A DNA stretch of 11,336 bases. Source: Bdellovibrionales bacterium. Lineage in GTDB: Bacteria > Bdellovibrionota > JAFGOL01. Positions 1 to 5,815 of this stretch are shown piece after piece (positions within the stretch are counted from its first letter, which is position 1; each line of letters starts with the position of its first letter). A program made the translations under genes and the position numbers. The DNA lies in assembly GCA_022710165.1 (NCBI GenBank), contig JAKLHL010000035.1, positions 1 to 11,336 of the forward strand, read 5' to 3'. The notes under the pieces were generated by a model that was given only the letters and a program-made list of their open reading frames with translations, searched no databases and had not been told where the DNA came from.

Positions 1-611
1 GTTACTTCTTTGACAACGTTAGGACCTGTAACGAACATATTTGCGTTCTCGGTCATTATGGTGAAGTCGGTTATTGCAGGTGAGTAAACAGCTCCGCCTG
101 CGCAAGGTCCGAGTATCAAGGATATCTGTGGTATGACCCCGCTTGCCATGGTGTTCCTGTAAAAGATCGAGGCATAGCCTGCAAGGGAGGCAACACCCTC
201 TTGTATCCTGGCCCCGCCAGAATCGTTAAGACCTATAAAAGGTGCTCCGTTCTGTATCGCGAGGTCTTGAAGTCTGTTTATCTTAAGGGCGTGCATCTCT
301 CCAAGGCTTCCACCCATTACGGCAAAGTCCTGTGCATAAACATAGACCAGTCTTCCGTTTATCATGCCATAGCCAGTGACAATGCCATCACCGTAGGCCT
401 TTTTTTGGTCCAAGCCAAAGTCGCTGAATCTGGTAGTGGTCCAGGCGTTTATTTCTGTAAAAGTACCTTTGTCCAAAAGAGCCTCTAAACGCTCTCTGGC
501 TGTAAGTTTTCCAGATTTGTGAAGCTTATCTACGGCTTTTTTGTCTGACTGGTTCCTGGTCCTTGTCTTTTCGTCTTTAAGGATATTAATCTTGTCATTA
601 GTCTCCAACAT
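1..611 (-). CDS. Acyl-CoA carboxylase/decarboxylase carboxyltransferase subunit (PccB/MmdA family), 5' part only
   Basis: This is the first 203 codons of a gene that continues past the left edge. The family transfers carboxyl groups between biotin and an acyl-CoA (propionyl-CoA carboxylase beta or methylmalonyl-CoA decarboxylase alpha). The translation begins MLETNDKINILKDEK. It carries the family blocks GKLTARERLEALLD, MGGSLGEMHALK, LNDSGGARIQEGV, ILGPCAGGAVYSPAITDF and FVTGPNVVKEV. The GGARIQEG and GPCAGGAVYSPA glycine-rich stretches form the acyl-CoA oxyanion holes in this family. The ATG at 611 is preceded by a strong Shine-Dalgarno (AAGGAGGTG, minus strand, 616-624). An extended -10-like TGCTAAAAC (658-666, minus) is the best upstream promoter candidate, but it is weak. 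The 120-base gap suggests the gene may be expressed separately from the redox operon upstream. Carboxylase versus Na+-pumping decarboxylase cannot be decided without the remaining subunits. Family assignment is firm. Confidence 0.93.
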   Translation of the reverse strand, partial: MLETNDKINILKDEKTRTRNQSDKKAVDKLHKSGKLTARERLEALLDKGTFTEINAWTTTRFSDFGLDQKKAYGDGIVTGYGMINGRLVYVYAQDFAVMGGSLGEMHALKINRLQDLAIQNGAPFIGLNDSGGARIQEGVASLAGYASIFYRNTMASGVIPQISLILGPCAGGAVYSPAITDFTIMTENANMFVTGPNVVKEV

Positions 612-734
612 CAAGCACCTCCTTGAAAAGGGGGTAGCACTAGGCTCCCAGATTAAAGTTTTAGCATGATAAATTTGAAAATGTTGACTGTTTACTAGTA
701 TATTTATGACGCAGTGCTTAATAGTCTAAAAGAG

Positions 735-1517
735 CTAAAAGCCTAGTTCTTTCCAGCACATATCGCTTCTTATGCCGAAGCGGGTAATGGCAAAATCGTA
801 CTTTATGGGGTCCTTGGGGGCTATTTTTTTGAACCCTTCGGTTATTTCAAGGGCTGTCCGCATGTCCGCGTTCTTTCTTTTGGTCCAGCCGGCACAGGTC
901 CCAAAACGGTACATGTGGGTATCAAGGGGTATTATAAGTTTGCCGGGATCTATTTTTTGCCAGCAGCCGGGATCCACATCATCCTTTCTTACCATCCATT
1001 TAAGGTAAAGGTTGATCCTTTTGCATGCGCTGCTTTTTTCCGCATCAGGCAAAAGACTATTGGTGCCATTGCCCATGAAACTTCTCATTTCTTTAGAGAA
1101 GAACTTTAGGGCAGGTATCATATCTGTATCGCTTTTTTTGTGGCCTTTTAGGAAACAATTCTCTATGGAGCCATGTTTCTCGACTATGTTCTTTATTCCC
1201 CACAGGAAAGAGGCCATTTCTTTCCCGTCGGTGAACCTGTGCTTGAAGTTCTTAAAAGACTTTTTGAGGTCTTCTTTATTTGAACAGCTGAGGTAGCTTG
1301 AAGGGGATCTACCCATTACACCAAGTACTATCCTTACACTCTTCAGTATCTGGGCCACCCTGCCGTAAGCCAGCGACGAAGCTATGAGGCCCACAAGTTC
1401 ACGGTCCTCTTTTTTATTGTAGTCGTACACAAAAACAAGCGGGTCTGGGTCCACCAGTTCCCGCTTGTTATATTTTGAGTATATCTCTTCTAACTTCTTC
1501 TTAAGTTCGACGGGCAT
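735..1517 (-). CDS. TIGR02757/DUF2400 family protein, function unknown
   Basis: This is a 260-residue protein matching the TIGR02757 (DUF2400) family from memory of its conserved blocks: DREL.GLIASSLAYGRVAQI (about residues 38-57), YLKWMVRKDDVDPGCW (171-186), LIIPLDTHMYRFG (194-206), TALEITEGF (221-229) and DPIKYDFAITRFGI (236-249). The highly conserved Asp-Thr-His and the Lys-Tyr-Asp-Phe block are intact. No biochemical role is established that I can cite. I chose the ATG at 1517 rather than the in-frame ATG at 1568. The longer form would overlap almost a third of the rubredoxin gene, and the shorter form begins at the family's usual N-terminus (LKKKLEEIYSKYN). The start lies 2 bases after the rubredoxin stop, so translation is probably coupled. 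No signal peptide or membrane segment is seen. It is the last gene of the redox operon, and no clear terminator follows. Confidence 0.9.
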   Translation of the reverse strand: MPVELKKKLEEIYSKYNKRELVDPDPLVFVYDYNKKEDRELVGLIASSLAYGRVAQILKSVRIVLGVMGRSPSSYLSCSNKEDLKKSFKNFKHRFTDGKEMASFLWGIKNIVEKHGSIENCFLKGHKKSDTDMIPALKFFSKEMRSFMGNGTNSLLPDAEKSSACKRINLYLKWMVRKDDVDPGCWQKIDPGKLIIPLDTHMYRFGTCAGWTKRKNADMRTALEITEGFKKIAPKDPIKYDFAITRFGIRSDMCWKELGF

Positions 1518-1519
1518 GC

Positions 1520-1681
1520 TTAATCCATTGGGGAGAACTGGTCTTTTCCTACGCCGCAAAGAGGGCATACCCAGTCAGCAGGTACTTTTTCCCATGGGGT
1601 CCCTGCAGGCACGCCGTGCTCTGGGTCACCTATTGCCGGATCGTAATCGTATCCACAAACATCACAAATGTACTTTTTCAT
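1520..1681 (-). CDS. rub: Rubredoxin
   Basis: This small gene encodes 53 residues beginning MKKYICDVCGYDYDPAIGD. It is a classical single-iron electron-transfer rubredoxin. The four iron ligands are Cys6, Cys9, Cys39 and Cys42, in the canonical CxxCG and CPLCG loops. Tyr4, Tyr11, Tyr13, Trp30, Trp37 and Phe49 form the usual aromatic core, and the length equals that of Desulfovibrio and Clostridium rubredoxins. The start at 1681 has a GGAGGA Shine-Dalgarno (1686-1691). The gene starts 11 bases after the flavoredoxin stop and ends 2 bases before the DUF2400 start. It is likely to donate electrons to the superoxide reductase and rubrerythrin encoded upstream, with the flavoredoxin as its possible reductase; that partner assignment is inference from context. 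All ligands are present and identification is very secure. Confidence 0.97.
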   Translation of the reverse strand: MKKYICDVCGYDYDPAIGDPEHGVPAGTPWEKVPADWVCPLCGVGKDQFSPMD

Positions 1682-1692
1682 TTTATCCTCCA

Positions 1693-2202
1693 TTATCCTT
1701 TGTATGTTGGCGCTGTTTTTGGCGCCTTTCCTTTTTTCTCTTTCTGATAGTATTCATAGGTTAAGATCTCGCCGTCCTTTATGACCTCAGAATTTACGAT
1801 CTCGCCTATGAAAATATCGTGGGTGCCTACGTCCTGTACCGAGTTTACCTTAACCTCCATGACTGAAAGTGTATGGTCGGTCACAAGCCTGACCCCTGTA
1901 TCTCCGGTCTTGTAATTAACGTCCTGGAACTTATCGATGTTACGGCCGGACTTAAAACCCCACGGACCAATGAATAGCATCGGCACATCTTTTTCAAGCA
2001 CAGAGAGGCCGAACTTTTTTGTCTTCATTATCAGACCATGGGTAAAGGTTTCTTTGTTTATGCACACAGCAACTTGAGGCGGTGTGCTCGTGACCTGGAA
2101 AGCCGTTGTCACTATCTGACCGTTATGCCTTTCACCATCGGTGGCTGTTACTATGTATACGCCATAGCTTAGGTCCCCAATGGCTTTTCTGCCTTCACTC
2201 AT
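1693..2202 (-). CDS. Flavoredoxin / FMN-binding flavin reductase-like protein
   Basis: This 169-residue protein has the flavin reductase-like FMN-binding split-barrel fold. Recognisable pieces are LSYGVYIVTATDGERHNGQI (about residues 11-30), TTAFQVTSTPPQVAVCINK (32-50), FGLSVLE (64-70) and GTHDIFIGEIVNSEV (127-140). The C-terminus, LTYEYYQKEKKGKAPKTAPTY, resembles the linker in high-molecular-weight rubredoxin (Hrb), where a flavin reductase domain is fused to rubredoxin. Here a separate rubredoxin gene follows 11 bases later in another reading frame, so this looks like an unfused Hrb. The likely role is to pass electrons from a reduced nicotinamide or ferredoxin pool to rubredoxin in the cytoplasm; the donor cannot be read from the sequence. 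Its ATG lies 3 bases past the ferritin stop, with a GGAG Shine-Dalgarno inside the end of ferritin. Confidence 0.88.
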   Translation of the reverse strand: MSEGRKAIGDLSYGVYIVTATDGERHNGQIVTTAFQVTSTPPQVAVCINKETFTHGLIMKTKKFGLSVLEKDVPMLFIGPWGFKSGRNIDKFQDVNYKTGDTGVRLVTDHTLSVMEVKVNSVQDVGTHDIFIGEIVNSEVIKDGEILTYEYYQKEKKGKAPKTAPTYKG

Positions 2203-2205
2203 CTG

Positions 2206-2739
2206 TTACGCTCCTGCCGTTGTAGGGTTTATTGTCCCTGTTGCATCGTTGAAAGTCCTTGCGCTGAGCTCTTTGTCCAGCATGAAAAGACCGTCCTTAG
2301 ACTCGCCTATCCTTTCAAGATGACCCATTATGAGTTGAGCGTTCGCTTCTTCCTCTACCTGCTCAGCAACGTACCACTGCAGCATGTTGTTGCTTGCATG
2401 GTCCTTCTCCTGAATGCTTGCATCTACTAAGTTGTTTATCAAAGCCGTAACGTGCTGTTCATGTTTGTATATCTCTTGGAAAACATGAAGAGGCGATTTC
2501 CACTCTACTGGTGGTTCCTTTATTGTGGCGAGCCTTACGTTGCCGCCGCGCTCGTTGACGTACTTGAAGAATTTAAGTGCATGTGTTGTCTCTTCAAGGT
2601 ACTGAACGTAAGTCCAGTTAGCAAGACCAGGAAGATTCATCCTCTCAAAATAAGCTGACATTGAAAGATACAAGAATGCAGAATAGAACTCTGCGTTGAT
2701 CTGTTCATTCATTAATTTCTCTACTTTTTGGTTCAACAT
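2206..2739 (-). CDS. ftnA: Bacterial non-haem ferritin (FtnA type)
   Basis: This is a 177-residue ferritin beginning MLNQKVEKLMNEQINAEFYSAF. It oxidises Fe(II) and stores Fe(III) in a 24-subunit cytoplasmic shell. Counted from this start, the ferroxidase residues fall at the positions of E. coli FtnA: Glu17, Tyr24, Glu50, His53, Glu94, Gln127 and Glu130. There are no haem-binding bacterioferritin features. A longer reading frame extends upstream to 2784 but overlaps desulfoferrodoxin. I chose the ATG at 2739 because it gives standard family numbering and has a GGAGGA Shine-Dalgarno (2745-2750). The start follows the desulfoferrodoxin TAA after a single base (TAAGATG), implying translational coupling. 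Removing free iron complements the superoxide- and peroxide-scavenging neighbours by limiting Fenton chemistry. Control through the Fur-type box upstream of perR is likely. Confidence 0.96.
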   Translation of the reverse strand: MLNQKVEKLMNEQINAEFYSAFLYLSMSAYFERMNLPGLANWTYVQYLEETTHALKFFKYVNERGGNVRLATIKEPPVEWKSPLHVFQEIYKHEQHVTALINNLVDASIQEKDHASNNMLQWYVAEQVEEEANAQLIMGHLERIGESKDGLFMLDKELSARTFNDATGTINPTTAGA

Positions 2740-2740
2740 C

Positions 2741-3121
2741 TTAGTCCTCCTTTGCCCATAGTCCGTGCAGATTGCAGTACTCACGGGCTGTTACTTTTCC
2801 TTCTTTAAGGTCAAAGACCGCTTTTGGTGATTGGCCTGGTTTCAGGAATTCCCTGTAGCTTTTGTTACCGGAATTTATCTGGACCCACTCTATGTAGTGT
2901 TTGTCCTCCATAGGGTGCTCGACACTGCCTACTATTACAGTGTATTCTCCATCTTTTTTCTCTAGTACAGGGATGTGCTTTTCTTTAGACGCATCAACTG
3001 TACCAGCTATCATGTTCTTCATAGGCTGGTTACAGCATACCAGTGTACCGCCGCTGGCGTGTACTACTTCAACTATATTCCCGCAAACTTCACATTTGTA
3101 GATCTCAAGTAATTTTGCCAT
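2741..3121 (-). CDS. dfx: Desulfoferrodoxin (superoxide reductase, two-iron class I)
   Basis: This is a 126-residue superoxide reductase, which reduces superoxide to hydrogen peroxide without releasing oxygen. The N-terminal desulforedoxin-type site is complete, with Cys10, Cys13, Cys29 and Cys30. The catalytic Fe(His)4Cys site is also complete, with His49, His69, His75, Cys116 and His119, at the same numbers as in Desulfovibrio desulfoferrodoxin. Lys48, in the EKHIP loop that guides superoxide in this family, is present. The length equals the family norm. The ATG at 3121 is preceded by an AGGAGG Shine-Dalgarno, 20 bases beyond the rubrerythrin stop. The electron donor is probably the rubredoxin encoded further down the operon. 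The peroxide it makes would be removed by the rubrerythrin encoded just upstream. It is cytoplasmic, with no signal peptide. Identification is certain from the ligand set. Confidence 0.98.
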   Translation of the reverse strand: MAKLLEIYKCEVCGNIVEVVHASGGTLVCCNQPMKNMIAGTVDASKEKHIPVLEKKDGEYTVIVGSVEHPMEDKHYIEWVQINSGNKSYREFLKPGQSPKAVFDLKEGKVTAREYCNLHGLWAKED

Positions 3122-3141
3122 TTTCCCCTCCTTTATTTTCT

Positions 3142-3717
3142 TTACCAGTTCCTTGACTGTAGTTCAAAATAAGCTCTTGGATGTGCGCAGGCAGGGCTTG
3201 CTTCTGGAGCTTCTTTTCCCTGGTGTGTATATCCACAGTTCCTACAGGTCCAAGTGTGGGTCTCTCCACGTTTGAACACTTTTTCTTCTCTTATGTTAGC
3301 AGCCAGGGCATTGAACCTTGTTTCGTGCCATCTTTCTGCGGCAGCTATAGAATCAAAAACCTTTGCTACACTCTCTAAACCTTCTTCACGGGCTATCTTT
3401 GCAAATTCTGGATACATAACTGTGTTCTCATGATGTTCTCCTTCTGCGGCGTGGAGCAGGTTCTCTAAAGTGGTCCCTATTATCCCTGCAGGAAATGAAG
3501 CAGATACTTCTACTTCACCGCCCTCTAAAAGTTTGAACAATCTTTTTGCGTGTTCTTTCTCGTGATTTGCTGTTTCCTCAAAGATGACGGATATCTGTAT
3601 GTAACCCTCGTTCTTTGCTTTTGATGCAGCATACGTGTAACGGTTCCTAGCCTGTGACTCACCTGCAAAAGCTGTAAGAATGTTCTTTTCTGTCCTTGTT
3701 CCTTTGATCTTAGCCAT
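3142..3717 (-). CDS. rbr: Rubrerythrin (NADH peroxidase type) with one rubredoxin-site Cys replaced by Ser
   Basis: This is a 191-residue rubrerythrin, a cytoplasmic peroxidase of anaerobes. The N-terminal four-helix bundle carries the diiron ligands Glu20, Glu53, His56, Glu94, Glu97, Glu128 and His131 in the expected motifs FAGESQARNRY, EETANHEKEHAK and ERWHETRF. The C-terminal rubredoxin-like domain has WTCRNCGYTH (Cys158, Cys161). The second knuckle reads APEASPACAHPRAYFE, where the family has APEACPACAHPQAYFE: the third iron ligand is Ser174 (codon AGC, one base from TGC) and the fourth, Cys177, is present. This is either a real ligand change, which would shift the redox potential or impair the Fe(SCys)4 site, or a base error. 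The gene starts 3 bases after the perR stop. The rest of the protein is intact, so function is probably retained at least in the diiron domain. Confidence 0.96.
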   Translation of the reverse strand: MAKIKGTRTEKNILTAFAGESQARNRYTYAASKAKNEGYIQISVIFEETANHEKEHAKRLFKLLEGGEVEVSASFPAGIIGTTLENLLHAAEGEHHENTVMYPEFAKIAREEGLESVAKVFDSIAAAERWHETRFNALAANIREEKVFKRGETHTWTCRNCGYTHQGKEAPEASPACAHPRAYFELQSRNW

Positions 3718-3720
3718 TAA

Positions 3721-4131
3721 TTATTCCTCCCTTTTTTGTTTTTTTATGCATGAACTGCAAAGACCAGTTATCTCTATTTTGTAGCCCTGCAGTTTATACC
3801 CTAGCTTTTGTATTTCAACCGGATTTATGGGGACGTTGAAGAATATATCACCTATCTTTCCACAAGAGGTGCACCTAATGTGGCTGTGCTTAGACATATC
3901 ACCATCATATCTTACTGGCTTTGTGCAGATCTTGCCGACCAGCCCCTGTTTATAGAAAGTCTCAAGGTTCCTGTATATTGTACAAAGTCCGATCTTTGGG
4001 TTCTTTTTTACGACTATTTTATAAAGTTCTTCTGCGGTAGGATGGGACATGAGCTTTCGTAGTTCATTCAAGATAAGCTCACGCTGTTTGGTGTTCTTTA
4101 TCTTTGTGCTGCTGGCCTTTTCTACCCTCAC
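3721..4131 (-). CDS. perR: PerR/Fur-family metalloregulator
   Basis: This 136-residue Fur-family repressor starts at a GTG (4131) with a GGAGGGG Shine-Dalgarno 7 bases upstream. An in-frame ATG at 4176 would place the Fur-type operator inside the coding sequence and is rejected. The winged helix spans about residues 10-80 (TKQRELILNELRK, HPTAEELYK, CTIYRNLETF). The dimerisation domain has two CxxC pairs (Cys87/Cys90 in IRCTSCG and the pair in GLCSSC) for structural zinc. The sensing-site residues match Bacillus PerR by alignment from memory: His30, Asp76 (RYD; Glu is usual in Fur), His82, His84 and Asp95. That Asp favours PerR over Fur, as do the rubrerythrin and superoxide reductase downstream. 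It probably represses its own operon until peroxide or iron limitation releases it. PerR versus Fur remains a judgement; family membership is certain. Confidence 0.92.
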   Translation of the reverse strand: MRVEKASSTKIKNTKQRELILNELRKLMSHPTAEELYKIVVKKNPKIGLCTIYRNLETFYKQGLVGKICTKPVRYDGDMSKHSHIRCTSCGKIGDIFFNVPINPVEIQKLGYKLQGYKIEITGLCSSCIKKQKREE

Positions 4132-4154
4132 CTTATCCCCTCCAATAAGATAAA

Positions 4155-4175
4155 TGAAAATGATTCTCATTATCA
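4155..4175 (-). promoter_or_regulatory. Fur/PerR-type operator upstream of perR
   Basis: On the minus strand, 4174-4156 reads GATAATGAGAATCATTTTC, which matches the 19-bp Fur consensus GATAATGATAATCATTATC at 17 of 19 positions. It can also be read as two overlapping 7-1-7 elements offset by 6 bases (TGATAATGAGAATCA and TGAGAATCATTTTCA), the usual arrangement for two bound dimers. It covers the region just downstream of the predicted -10 and the likely transcription start. It ends 24 bases before the perR GTG, so a bound repressor would block the whole operon. The half-sites are closer to Fur boxes (TGATAAT) than to PerR boxes (TTATAAT). Confidence 0.85.
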
Positions 4176-4202
4176 TTTAGTGTGTTTTTTGCCCTAAGTC
4201 AA
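4174..4202 (-). promoter_or_regulatory. Predicted sigma-70-type promoter of the perR-rbr-dfx operon
   Basis: On the minus strand there is a -35 TTGACT (4197-4202), a 17-base spacer and a weak -10 TAAATG (4174-4179). The start of transcription would fall near 4167, inside the Fur-type operator, which suits repression. The -35 has the same sequence as the strong promoter upstream of 6343. The -10 is poor, so the exact position is uncertain. Confidence 0.5.
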
Positions 4203-4217
4203 GGCTTGTTTTATAAG
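4189..4217 (+). promoter_or_regulatory. Predicted promoter of the yhbY-type gene
   Basis: On the plus strand, a -35-like TTGCCC (4189-4194) is followed, after 17 bases, by a -10-like TATAAG (4212-4217). It overlaps the divergent perR promoter, so the two polymerases would compete and the Fur-type repressor could influence both directions. Transcription would start near 4224, giving a very short leader. Confidence 0.45.
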
Positions 4218-4233
4218 GTCTGTTCATGGTAAG

Positions 4234-4539
4234 ATGCAGGCCATGGAAAAACTAAAAGGATCACAGAAAAAATACCTTAGAGGTCTTGCCCACAGCTTAA
4301 AGCCGTTAATAACCATAGGTCATGAGGGCGTTACGGAAGCCGTTAAGAAGTTCATGGAAAAGGCCTTTGATTCCCATGAGCTGATAAAAGTAAAGTTCAA
4401 TAAGTTCAAAGATGAAAAAGAAGAACTGATAGAGGTTTTGGCAGAAGCCACTCATAGCGAGGTTGCCGGACAGATAGGCAACACTGCGATATTTTACAGG
4501 ATGCACCCAGATAAAGACAAAAGAAAGATAGTCCTATAA
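4234..4539 (+). CDS. yhbY: YhbY/CRM-domain RNA-binding protein (ribosome assembly)
   Basis: This is a protein of up to 101 residues made of a single CRM (CRS1-YhbY) domain. Family landmarks are LRGLAHSLKPLITIGHEGVTE (compare E. coli YhbY LKGLAHPLKPVVLLGSNGLTE), the following helix, DSHELIKVKF, and the C-terminal strand IGNTAIFYRMHPD. The GxxG-like GHEG loop between the first helices contacts RNA in this family. E. coli YhbY associates with pre-50S particles. The start is uncertain: ATG 4234 gives 101 residues and ATG 4243 (MEKLKGSQ) gives 98 and fits the family N-terminus. Neither has a strong Shine-Dalgarno, and the leader appears very short. The gene is divergent from perR and converges on the outer-membrane protein gene, with the last 6 bases of each overlapping, so there is no room for a separate terminator. 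Confidence 0.92.
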   Translation: MQAMEKLKGSQKKYLRGLAHSLKPLITIGHEGVTEAVKKFMEKAFDSHELIKVKFNKFKDEKEELIEVLAEATHSEVAGQIGNTAIFYRMHPDKDKRKIVL

Positions 4540-5772
4540 CTTATAGTTGGTCGATAACAATCCAGTCAAAGAGTATCTTTTCACATTGATAACAGCGCTT
4601 GAGTTATCGTATATCTGCGAGGTGCCGTTCCCTTTAGAATATATAACACCTATGGTGAACGAGGTGGACTGCCCGTGCAGCGAGTAGCCAGTTGCAAGCC
4701 CCCACATGTCTATATGCTCTATGTTCCTTGTGGATTCTGACGGTGTCGGGGAGCTTGAGTTGTTGGTGAAGTAGCCAAGCCTTATTACGTTATTTTTGTT
4801 AATGAGGAATTCCCCTCCCATGGAGAAGTTTATTACAGGGTCGTAACCATATGGAGAGTAGATGTCTTTTCCAGGGTCTGTGAAAAGGTTGGTATCAAAA
4901 GTGAAGGTAAGATATTCCGTTGGATAAAGTGCGATACCGACACCAAGTTCAAAAGATGTATGCCTAAGACGTTTTAACGTGGTCTTTGAATAAATGAAAG
5001 TGTCGTTACCTCTTTCTTTAACGTTGGTCATAGCGTCCCATTTTGACGAATACAGGAACACTTGGCTTATGGTCAGCCCTAAAGAGAGCTTTCTGTGAGG
5101 CTCCCATCTTACACCTAACTTTGGATAAATACCTTCTTCCATCCAGCTTGAATTATAAAAAGATCCTTCTGATGTGTTATCTCCAAAAAGGATGGTCTGG
5201 CTATTACCTATCCTGTTCTTCCTGTGGTAGTAGCTTAGAGTAAGTCCTGCCGCCAGGGTAGGGCTTAACTCGTAGGCATATGATATCCCCGCAAGGTTCG
5301 TTGCGTCCTCTACGTGCATGTTCAGCGTGTATCTTGATATGGCCTCTTGTCCTGCGCTTGTTATTGGAAGGTTCTCTAAGACCTGGTCCTGATGCTGTTC
5401 AAACGAATCAGGAACGACAACAGAAAGGCCAAGACTGTGTCTGCCGAAATTCTTTATAAGACCAAAAAAGTTGGGCAAAAGTTCAGCGCTGTCCCTTTTC
5501 CAGCTATTGCCCCTTATGGCGTTCTCATAGGTCGAGTCCTGTATATGATAAGCGTTCACCGAGCCTGAAAGGTTCGCTCCAGTGGTATAGCTTATACCTG
5601 CAGGGTTATAATAACAGCCCGACGAATCATCTGAGAGGGCCACATAAGCTCCAGCCATGGTCGCAGACCTATCGCCGACGAGGATGTTCTTGTAGTGGGT
5701 TACGTCAGCCATGCTTATAGACGGTGCCAGTGCAAGTGATAGGACTATCAATATAGAGGTTCTTTTATTCAT
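4534..5772 (-). CDS. FadL/OmpP1-like outer-membrane beta-barrel protein
   Basis: This 412-residue protein has a signal peptide (residues 1-22; basic MNKR, hydrophobic core, likely cut after SMA). The mature N-terminus reads ATMAGAYVALSDDSSGCYYNPAGIS, the typical opening of OmpP1/FadL/TodX proteins (variants of GGAxVAxADDxSAxxYNPAG). The remainder is alternating aromatic/polar beta-strand sequence with short turns. It ends LLSTNYKL, an approximate barrel C-terminus although without a final aromatic. It would take up hydrophobic molecules across the outer membrane; the substrate is not predictable. Its start has an AGAAGG Shine-Dalgarno. It lies 43 bases downstream of the gene for a small secreted repeat protein, probably in one operon. 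The TAG stop overlaps the end of the convergent yhbY-type gene. A general OMP with a FadL-like N-terminus is the safest reading. Confidence 0.78.
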   Translation of the reverse strand: MNKRTSILIVLSLALAPSISMADVTHYKNILVGDRSATMAGAYVALSDDSSGCYYNPAGISYTTGANLSGSVNAYHIQDSTYENAIRGNSWKRDSAELLPNFFGLIKNFGRHSLGLSVVVPDSFEQHQDQVLENLPITSAGQEAISRYTLNMHVEDATNLAGISYAYELSPTLAAGLTLSYYHRKNRIGNSQTILFGDNTSEGSFYNSSWMEEGIYPKLGVRWEPHRKLSLGLTISQVFLYSSKWDAMTNVKERGNDTFIYSKTTLKRLRHTSFELGVGIALYPTEYLTFTFDTNLFTDPGKDIYSPYGYDPVINFSMGGEFLINKNNVIRLGYFTNNSSSPTPSESTRNIEHIDMWGLATGYSLHGQSTSFTIGVIYSKGNGTSQIYDNSSAVINVKRYSLTGLLSTNYKL

Positions 5773-5786
5773 TAGAACCTTCTATT

Positions 5787-5802
5787 ACAAAAAGCTTTTT
5801 GT
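5787..5802. repeat. 16-bp perfect palindrome between two minus-strand genes
   Basis: ACAAAAAGCTTTTTGT is a perfect inverted repeat in the 43-base gap between the small secreted repeat protein gene and the outer-membrane protein gene. The run of T in its second half could make it a weak attenuator on either strand, but there is no loop. It may simply be AT-rich spacer. Confidence 0.35.
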
Positions 5803-5815
5803 TTGAATAGGTTTT

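Noticed and set aside
201..488. Plus-strand open frame of 95 codons
   Set aside because: It is antisense to the carboxyltransferase gene, whose minus-strand translation shows clear family motifs. It is a shadow frame.
684..706. Plus-strand promoter starting with TTGACT at 684
   Set aside because: No acceptable -10 hexamer lies 15-19 bases downstream, and it would transcribe only antisense into the DUF2400 gene.
635..718. Inverted pair AGCACT / AGTGCT flanking the promoter region of the carboxyltransferase gene
   Set aside because: Six-base arms more than 70 bases apart are expected by chance.
1518..1568. Longer DUF2400 start at 1568
   Set aside because: It would overlap the rubredoxin gene in another frame. 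The ATG at 1517, directly after the rubredoxin stop, fits the family N-terminus.
2740..2784. Longer ferritin start at 2784
   Set aside because: It overlaps the end of desulfoferrodoxin. The ATG at 2739 has a good Shine-Dalgarno and gives standard ferritin residue numbering.
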